From an uncultured Chlorobiota bacterium (GTDB taxonomy: Bacteria > Bacteroidota > Bacteroidia > Bacteroidales > JAADGE01), in contig CAMZKV010000031.1 of assembly GCA_947311445.1 (NCBI GenBank), positions 1 to 49,435 on the forward strand: a stretch of 49,435 bases of DNA, in the 5' to 3' direction. The first letter of the stretch is position 1; every line of letters begins with the position of its first letter. The translations under genes and the position numbers were made by a program. The notes beneath the pieces are model-generated. The model saw only the letters and a list, made by a program, of their open reading frames with translations, did not search any database and had not been told where the DNA came from. Below, piece by piece: positions 44,481-49,435 of the stretch.

Positions 44481-46352
44481 ATGAAAAATTTAATATATTT
44501 AATTTTAATAAGTATTTCAGTAAATACTTTCGCTCAGAAAACTTTTGGATTATTTATGACAAAAGAAATAAGGCAATCTTATGATAAAAAAACTCGCTCT
44601 TATGAGGGAATTCCGGGAGAAAATTATTTTATAAATAAAATTGACTATTCAATAAAAGCAAATTTTAATCCTGCTACAAGAGTTCTTTTTGGAAATGAAA
44701 AAATTACTTACACAAACAATAGCCCTGATAGTCTTAGCTTTCTTTATCTTAACCTTTATCAGGATTTGTACAAAAAAGGTAATCAAAGAGATTTTTATTT
44801 AGGAGCAGTTGATATTACTGATGGTGTCCAAATCACTAAAATTACTTACAATACAATAGATATTAAAACGGATTCTAAAGAAGTTATAAACAAAAACTCA
44901 ATTTTAAGAATTAAGTTACCAAAAAAAATTGCACCAAATTCAAATTCAATAATTGAAATTAATTGGAATTTTATTTTACCAGGAACTGTTCCTGTAAGAA
45001 TGGGAACATATAATAAAGATAATTTTTTTATAGGTCTTTGGTTTCCCAAGATTGCTGTGTATGATGATATTTTAGGCTGGAACACAAAAGGACATTCCGG
45101 AAGACATGAGTTTTATAATGATTTTGGAAATTACGATGTGAAAATAACGGTTCCTGATAGATATAATGTATGGGCAACCGGAGTTTTACAAAACGGGAAA
45201 GATTTATATTCAAATAAATATCTTAATCGAATTAATAAATCAAAAGAAACCGAAGAGGTTCTTCATATTATTTCAAAAGCAGACAGAGAAAAAGGAGATA
45301 TTTTAAAAACAAAAGGAAGCCATGTTTGGAAGTTTAAATCTGAAAATACTCCTGATTTTGCTTTTGCAGTTAGCAAAACATATCTTTGGGATGCTACAAG
45401 TATAAATTCCGGAAACAAACGTATTTCTGTTAATGCTGTTTATAAAGAAGACTCAAAAGATTTTCATGAAGTTGCTAGTATAAGCAGAAATGTAATTAAA
45501 TTTCTTAGTGAAGAAATACCTAACTTGCCCTACCCTTACCCTCAAATTACTGCTTTCAATGGTGGTGGAGGAATGGAATACCCCGGAATGGTTAACGATG
45601 GAGACGCAAGTAATAAAGATGGCACATTATATCTTACTTCACATGAAATTGCCCACTCATATTTTCCTTTTGCAACAGGTTTAAATGAGCAAAAATATGC
45701 ATGGATGGATGAAGGATTAATTACTTTTATTCCGAGCTTCTTTATTGAAAGATATTCTGAAGATGGTTATATTTTCTTTAAAAATAACATAAATTGGTAT
45801 AATAAAAATGCAGGAACTTTTGAAGATGTTCCTTTAATGATCAGTTCTGATAATATTAACGGTAGTGCATATAGATTTCAGTCATACAACCATTCATCAG
45901 TGGCTTTTTATTTATTATATAAGTATCTTGGGAAAGAAAAATTTGTAAAAGCTCTAAAAGAATTTGGCGAAGTTTGGAAAGGAAAACATCCTTTGCCATA
46001 TGATTTTTTCTTTATTTTTAATAAAGTTGCAGAAGAAGATTTAGCATGGTTCTGGAAGCCTTGGTTTTTTGAAATGGGCTATGCAGATTTATCTTTAAAG
46101 AAAATTTTTAAAACAGAAATTAACAGAACAATTATTACAATTGAGAACAAAACAGGCTATCCTGTTCCTATTGATTTAACTGCTGAATACGAAAGTGGAA
46201 AAAAAATAAATATTTATAAAGACATGGATATTTGGAAAAACAATAAAAAAACTTTCAAGTTAAACGTTCCTCTTGATGGCTTAAAAAAACTTACTTTAAA
46301 TACAGAGACTATTCCTGATGCTTATGAAAATGATAATATTATAGAATTTTGA
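44481..46352 (+). CDS. Exported M1-family zinc metallopeptidase
   Basis: 623 residues from the ATG at 44481, where a signal peptide begins (KNLIYLILISISVNTFAQ). The longest open frame starts 30 codons earlier without a plausible leader. The zinc site is HEIAHSYF (about 388-395) with the third ligand Glu in WMDEGLITF (about 410). The substrate N-terminus-binding exopeptidase motif is GGGMEYPGM (about 360-368), the equivalent of GAMEN. An N-terminal beta-saddle domain (about 45-260) precedes the catalytic domain. It is probably a periplasmic or outer-membrane-side aminopeptidase for peptide uptake. There is no T9SS sorting domain and no C-terminal ARM repeat domain as in long M1 enzymes. Confidence 0.92.
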   Translation: MKNLIYLILISISVNTFAQKTFGLFMTKEIRQSYDKKTRSYEGIPGENYFINKIDYSIKANFNPATRVLFGNEKITYTNNSPDSLSFLYLNLYQDLYKKGNQRDFYLGAVDITDGVQITKITYNTIDIKTDSKEVINKNSILRIKLPKKIAPNSNSIIEINWNFILPGTVPVRMGTYNKDNFFIGLWFPKIAVYDDILGWNTKGHSGRHEFYNDFGNYDVKITVPDRYNVWATGVLQNGKDLYSNKYLNRINKSKETEEVLHIISKADREKGDILKTKGSHVWKFKSENTPDFAFAVSKTYLWDATSINSGNKRISVNAVYKEDSKDFHEVASISRNVIKFLSEEIPNLPYPYPQITAFNGGGGMEYPGMVNDGDASNKDGTLYLTSHEIAHSYFPFATGLNEQKYAWMDEGLITFIPSFFIERYSEDGYIFFKNNINWYNKNAGTFEDVPLMISSDNINGSAYRFQSYNHSSVAFYLLYKYLGKEKFVKALKEFGEVWKGKHPLPYDFFFIFNKVAEEDLAWFWKPWFFEMGYADLSLKKIFKTEINRTIITIENKTGYPVPIDLTAEYESGKKINIYKDMDIWKNNKKTFKLNVPLDGLKKLTLNTETIPDAYENDNIIEF

Positions 46353-46512
46353 TATTTTTTGTTTGAAGGACTTGTTTTTAAATACTTTTAATATTCACTC
46401 AATAAAAAATTTATAATCTATACACTTAAAGAAAAGTATCAAACATTTATTTTATTAAAAAGACCTACACACCGAGGCTATTTATTAGAAACAATAACTT
46501 TATAGGCACACT

Positions 46513-47721
46513 CTAATGAATAATTAATTGACCACTATCGGATATAAATACTCTGTTTGAGTCATAGTTACAGTTAGTAACTTCTAATTTACTTGTGCCA
46601 TTTATTATTATATCAGTATTATTCATTTCACAATCAAAAGCAAAGGCATTGCTATTGTCTTTCACTGCGAACTCACTATTAATTGGGTCATCCGGATCAT
46701 CACTTCCTACAAGGCAATTGTGAATAGTTAGTTTAGAATTATTATTTATATGAAATAGTTGCCCAAAAACATGGCTGTCTGAAATTGTTAATTCAGCATT
46801 GTCAATAAGCAATATTTCTAAAAATTTTGTATTATATATATTTCCAACTTTTTGACCTTGAATTGTTAATTTATCATTTCCAATAAGATACAAATTTATA
46901 AAATATACTTCTGTATTAATTATATTTATATTAGAACCAAATTCAGTTATTGTAAAATTTGTTGCTATTCCTGACGGATTTACTAAATTTAATGTTGCAT
47001 CTGTTATTCCATTAGACCATAGTGCTAAGGTAACATCCATAGAATTTTGAATTGTAATATCTGCATTTGGTTTTACATCTACTTGCCATCCTTGCGCAAC
47101 TGAGTTAGTCATATCTAATTTCCATCCTCCGTTTGATGAGTTATCAATAAGATAGTTCACATGTTCATACGAATTTGGAAACTCTAATGGTGCGTTAGTA
47201 CTAAAAAAGAATTGCATATTTGGGTAAATTTCACAATTATCAATAGTTGCAACACCTTGATTGTCCATCCTTAGTTCTTCAATTAAAGAGTTTGATCCAA
47301 CAAGAGAGCAATTGTCAAACAATTTCACTGCTGAATGGTTTTTTAATAAAGAATTTGAAACATCAATTGAAGCATTATTTCGCAATTCAAATTCCCACAT
47401 TTTATTTACAGATTTAAGAGTTGAATTGTTTTTAATAATAATTTTAGCATCGTCTTCTAAATATATACCGTATTGTAAATCTTCAATTAAATCAAAGTTT
47501 AAGATTGCACCATCAATAATTAAAGTTGTACTTCCTCCAATATTTATACTTCCGGAAATATCATTGATATCTGTATTAATAATGTATGTTTCATCATCAT
47601 ACAAATCTATATCAGAAGTTATACTGCTTATGATTTTTTTGTCAATAGGAACTATTGAAGGTTTTTCGTTTTTGTTGCAAGATATAAATATTAATGTAAA
47701 AATTAGAAGTATGTATTTCAT
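46513..47721 (-). CDS. Putative beta-helix lipoprotein of unknown function
   Basis: 402 residues. Lipoprotein signal peptide with lipobox FISC near residue 15, then a short linker. The remainder is a long series of strand-turn units rich in Asn, Asp, Ile and Ser (IIIKNNSTLKS, IDVSNSLLKNHSAV, LTIQGQKVGNIYNT, ELTISDSHVFGQLFHINNNS, KLTIHNCLVGSDDPDDP), the pattern of a right-handed parallel beta-helix. Such proteins include polysaccharide lyases and adhesins, but no catalytic Lys/Arg cluster can be picked out. It converges on the M1 peptidase gene. The 160-bp gap between them (46353-46512) shows no clear terminator. nhaA lies upstream (47 bp) in the same orientation. Confidence 0.7.
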   Translation of the reverse strand: MKYILLIFTLIFISCNKNEKPSIVPIDKKIISSITSDIDLYDDETYIINTDINDISGSINIGGSTTLIIDGAILNFDLIEDLQYGIYLEDDAKIIIKNNSTLKSVNKMWEFELRNNASIDVSNSLLKNHSAVKLFDNCSLVGSNSLIEELRMDNQGVATIDNCEIYPNMQFFFSTNAPLEFPNSYEHVNYLIDNSSNGGWKLDMTNSVAQGWQVDVKPNADITIQNSMDVTLALWSNGITDATLNLVNPSGIATNFTITEFGSNINIINTEVYFINLYLIGNDKLTIQGQKVGNIYNTKFLEILLIDNAELTISDSHVFGQLFHINNNSKLTIHNCLVGSDDPDDPINSEFAVKDNSNAFAFDCEMNNTDIIINGTSKLEVTNCNYDSNRVFISDSGQLIIH

Positions 47722-47767
47722 ATTTTTAGTTTAAAAAGTTTTAATAAATACTATAATTTTTAAGGTT

Positions 47768-49084
47768 TTATAGCCTGTTGGCAATAATTTTTTTGTTTGT
47801 TTTCCATCTTAATACCGTAAACCCAATGATTGCAGAAATTAAAGAACCAATAAGTATTCCTATTTTTGCTGAGTCAATATACATTGGGCTATTTTCAAAC
47901 GCCAAACTCGCAATAAAAATTGCCATAGTAAATCCAATTCCTGCTAAAAATGAGACACCTACAATATGCTTATTACTAATATCTTTTGGAATTTCAATAA
48001 GTTTTATTTTTTTTGCTAATAATATTATAGATGAAATACCAATACTATTTCCTATAACTAAACAAATAATAATATTTAGGATAAGAGCAGTATCTAAATC
48101 AATATCACTATTTATAAGTACGCCGGCATTAGCTAATGCAAAAACCGGAATTATAAAATAAGCAACCCAATCGTGTAATTTATGTTCTATATGTTGTAAT
48201 GGTGACTGAAATTTATTTGTCCAGTTTTCTAAATTATCAATATGTTCAATTTGTTCTTTGGATAGAATTGGTTTTTCACATACAGCTGCCTGTTTAATAT
48301 TATTAGTAATATTCACTAAATTATCAATAAATGTAGATGTACGAATTTTTTGCCTTACAGGAACTGAAAAGGCTAATAAAATGCCTGCAAGAGTAGGATG
48401 AATACCTGATTTCAAAAATAGCACCCAAATTATTATGCCCAGTATAACATTAAAGAACTTAGAGTAGTATCCTTTAAAAGATAATGCGTATAAAACACCC
48501 AATAATAGCAATGCAATAAGTAATAAACCTATATTTATGTTTCCACTATAAAAAACAGCTATTACTAATACTGCACCTATATCATCAACAATTGCAAAGG
48601 CAGTTAAAAATAATTTCAAACTTAATGGGATTCTGTTACCTAAAAGTTTTAAAATTGCCAAAGAGAAAGCTATATCAGTAGCCATTGGTATTCCCCAACC
48701 TTTTGTAGTTTCAGGATTTTGATTTAACAGTAAAAATAATATTACAGGTACTAACATTCCGCCCAGTGCCCCAAATATTGGAAAAGAAATTTTCTTGATA
48801 GAATTTAATTCTCCAATTATCAATTCCCTTTTAATCTCCAATCCAATTAGGAAAAAGAAAATTGCCATTAATCCATCATTAATCCATAAAATTAATGGTT
48901 TTTTTAATTCAAAGCTTTCCGTTGAAAATCCAATTTTATATTGCCAAAGAGATTGGTAACTTTCCGCAAATGGTGAATTTGCCCATAGAAGAGCAGTAAT
49001 TGTTGTAATCAACAATAATATTCCACTAAAACTTTCAATTTTAACAAATTTTTGAAATGGTGATAAAATTATATTTTTCTTCAT
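47768..49084 (-). CDS. nhaA: Na+/H+ antiporter NhaA
   Basis: 438 residues, about 50 longer than E. coli NhaA. The family core is intact: WINDGLMAIFFFLIGLEIKRE (trimmed here to its recognisable centre, about 67-87), ATDIAFSLAILKLLG (about 134-148, the first ion-binding Asp region) and FAIVDDIGAVLVIAVFY (about 163-179, the paired Asp). VSFLAGIGFTMAIFIASLAF lies near the C-terminus. It exchanges 2 H+ for 1 Na+ and protects against sodium and alkaline pH. The extra length is a hydrophilic cytosolic insertion at about 250-300 (EQIEHIDNLENWTNKFQSPL). A lectin/lyase-like gene fragment ends 14 bp upstream. Confidence 0.95.
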   Translation of the reverse strand: MKKNIILSPFQKFVKIESFSGILLLITTITALLWANSPFAESYQSLWQYKIGFSTESFELKKPLILWINDGLMAIFFFLIGLEIKRELIIGELNSIKKISFPIFGALGGMLVPVILFLLLNQNPETTKGWGIPMATDIAFSLAILKLLGNRIPLSLKLFLTAFAIVDDIGAVLVIAVFYSGNINIGLLLIALLLLGVLYALSFKGYYSKFFNVILGIIIWVLFLKSGIHPTLAGILLAFSVPVRQKIRTSTFIDNLVNITNNIKQAAVCEKPILSKEQIEHIDNLENWTNKFQSPLQHIEHKLHDWVAYFIIPVFALANAGVLINSDIDLDTALILNIIICLVIGNSIGISSIILLAKKIKLIEIPKDISNKHIVGVSFLAGIGFTMAIFIASLAFENSPMYIDSAKIGILIGSLISAIIGFTVLRWKTNKKIIANRL

Positions 49085-49098
49085 TTATATTCTATTTT

Positions 49099-49299
49099 TT
49101 ATTTAGGTATTCCATTCCATATTTCAATGTCGTCAATCCATTGATGTTTTGGATTTGCATCTCCGTATATTTGTGTCAAAATAATAAAATCAATTGGTTT
49201 AGAATTACGAGTTGTTGAACCGTGATAATCTCCTATAACTTCTCCATTTACTTTCCACAAGTCTCTGCCATCATCTCCTTCACTCCAATGCCAATAAAA
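49099..49299 (-). CDS. 3' fragment of a ConA-like lectin/polysaccharide lyase-type gene
   Basis: About 66 residues of C-terminal coding sequence: FYWHWSEGDDGRDLWKVNGE, then YHGSTTRNSKPIDFIILTQI, ending QWIDDIEIWNGIPK. The 'W.vNG' and 'qWiDDIeiW' wording is typical of the last strands of ConA-like jelly-roll domains in heparinase/alginate-lyase-type proteins and surface lectins. Upstream of 49299 the frame runs into a stop (TAG at 49312-49314) because the sequence folds back into the inverted copy. No start codon or N-terminus exists here. It is therefore a partial or broken gene. Exact family uncertain. Confidence 0.55.
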   Translation of the reverse strand, partial: FYWHWSEGDDGRDLWKVNGEVIGDYHGSTTRNSKPIDFIILTQIYGDANPKHQWIDDIEIWNGIPK

Positions 49300-49435
49300 C
49301 AATTCCTGTACCTATAAATGAATGGTTTGAATCAGAATTTTATTGGCATTGGAGTGAAAGAGATGATGGCAGAGCCTTGTGGAAAGTAAATGGAAAAGTA
49401 ATAGGAGATTATCACGGTTCAACAACTCGTAATTA
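49202..49435. repeat. Imperfect inverted repeat (98-bp arms, 38-bp loop) at the right edge
   Basis: 49202-49299 and 49338-49435 are reverse complements with 5 mismatches; 49300-49337 is the loop. The mismatches give Gly/Arg, Asp/Ala and Glu/Lys changes plus one synonymous change within the arms. The right arm runs to the last base of the window, so its full length is unknown. Confidence 0.9.
49299..49435 (+). CDS. Second, inverted partial copy of the ConA-like lectin/lyase-type gene
   Basis: The plus strand encodes the same protein segment and extends further N-terminally: TIPVPINEWFESEFYWHWSE, then RDDGRALWKVNGKVIGDYHG, running off the right edge. 'IPVP..EWF..E.Y' is the normal lead-in to this strand in ConA-like lyase/lectin domains, so this copy is continuous across the fold-back point while the minus-strand copy is not. 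It differs from the other copy at 5 of 98 bases. Partial on the right, and no start in the window. Confidence 0.5.

Noticed and set aside
1-49435. CRISPR arrays, insertion sequences or rRNA genes
   Set aside because: No regularly spaced direct repeats, no transposase-like frame and no rRNA sequence were seen.

Overview
The window is AT-rich DNA from a member of the Bacteroidetes, probably an uncultured Bacteroidales- or Flavobacteriales-like organism. Three things point there. Four proteins end in type IX secretion (T9SS) C-terminal sorting domains with the 'YPNP' signature. Many genes carry a Bacteroidetes-type -7 box (TAnnTTTG), in the best cases with TTTG or TTG 18-20 nt upstream. Several families are typical of the phylum: GWxTD protein, DUF4340, a GlgB that looks eukaryotic-type, and a PagL-like acyloxyacyl hydrolase. 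No rRNA, CRISPR array, transposase or phage module was seen. There is one tRNA, tRNA-Ser(UGA).

Layout, left to right. (1) 1-2417: the 5' part of ftsE running off the left edge, back to back with a T9SS cargo gene whose 5' end is missing. Base composition changes inside that cargo gene. (2) 2571-5705: a minus-strand stress cluster of hsp20, a YfdX-family lipoprotein, an HPF/RaiA-like ribosome factor, the J-protein CbpA and its modulator CbpM. (3) 6289-12752: a fused LeuC/LeuD-type hydro-lyase, then a compact four-gene operon (VWA protein, DUF4340 protein, YicC RNase, GWxTD lipoprotein). (4) 12832-16885: a CPA2 antiporter with a TrkA-type module, followed by three uncharacterised genes: a membrane-anchored PspA/Vipp1-like coiled-coil protein, a small membrane protein and a soluble coiled-coil protein. 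This is my best candidate for an undescribed system. (5) 16930-20616: a 1228-residue modular T9SS cargo protein.

(6) 20700-30478: mainly housekeeping and envelope genes. They include a RelA/SpoT-family synthetase with a degenerate hydrolase domain, a small exported protein, a polyferredoxin-type membrane protein, a PagL-like hydrolase with a DUF438/hemerythrin/PAS sensor, YggS, a YdcF-like lipoprotein, a class III aminotransferase and a TrmH/SpoU methyltransferase. (7) 30610-41451: a 1481-residue lamin-tail T9SS protein, uvrA, a T9SS-exported thioredoxin-like protein and the glycogen branching enzyme. (8) 41571-49084: an MscS-like channel, HU protein, tRNA-Ser, fabI, an exported M1 peptidase, a putative beta-helix lipoprotein and nhaA. 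(9) 49099-49435: two diverged, head-to-head copies of a lectin/lyase-like coding sequence, forming a 98-bp inverted repeat at the right edge.

Most genes are ordinary. The points to re-examine are both ends of the window (possible rearrangement or assembly junctions), the PspA-like trio, the degenerate RSH protein and the stress cluster. Start sites were moved from the longest open frame in several places. In the clearest cases (branching enzyme, MscS-like gene) a -7 promoter box lies at or downstream of the longest-frame start.
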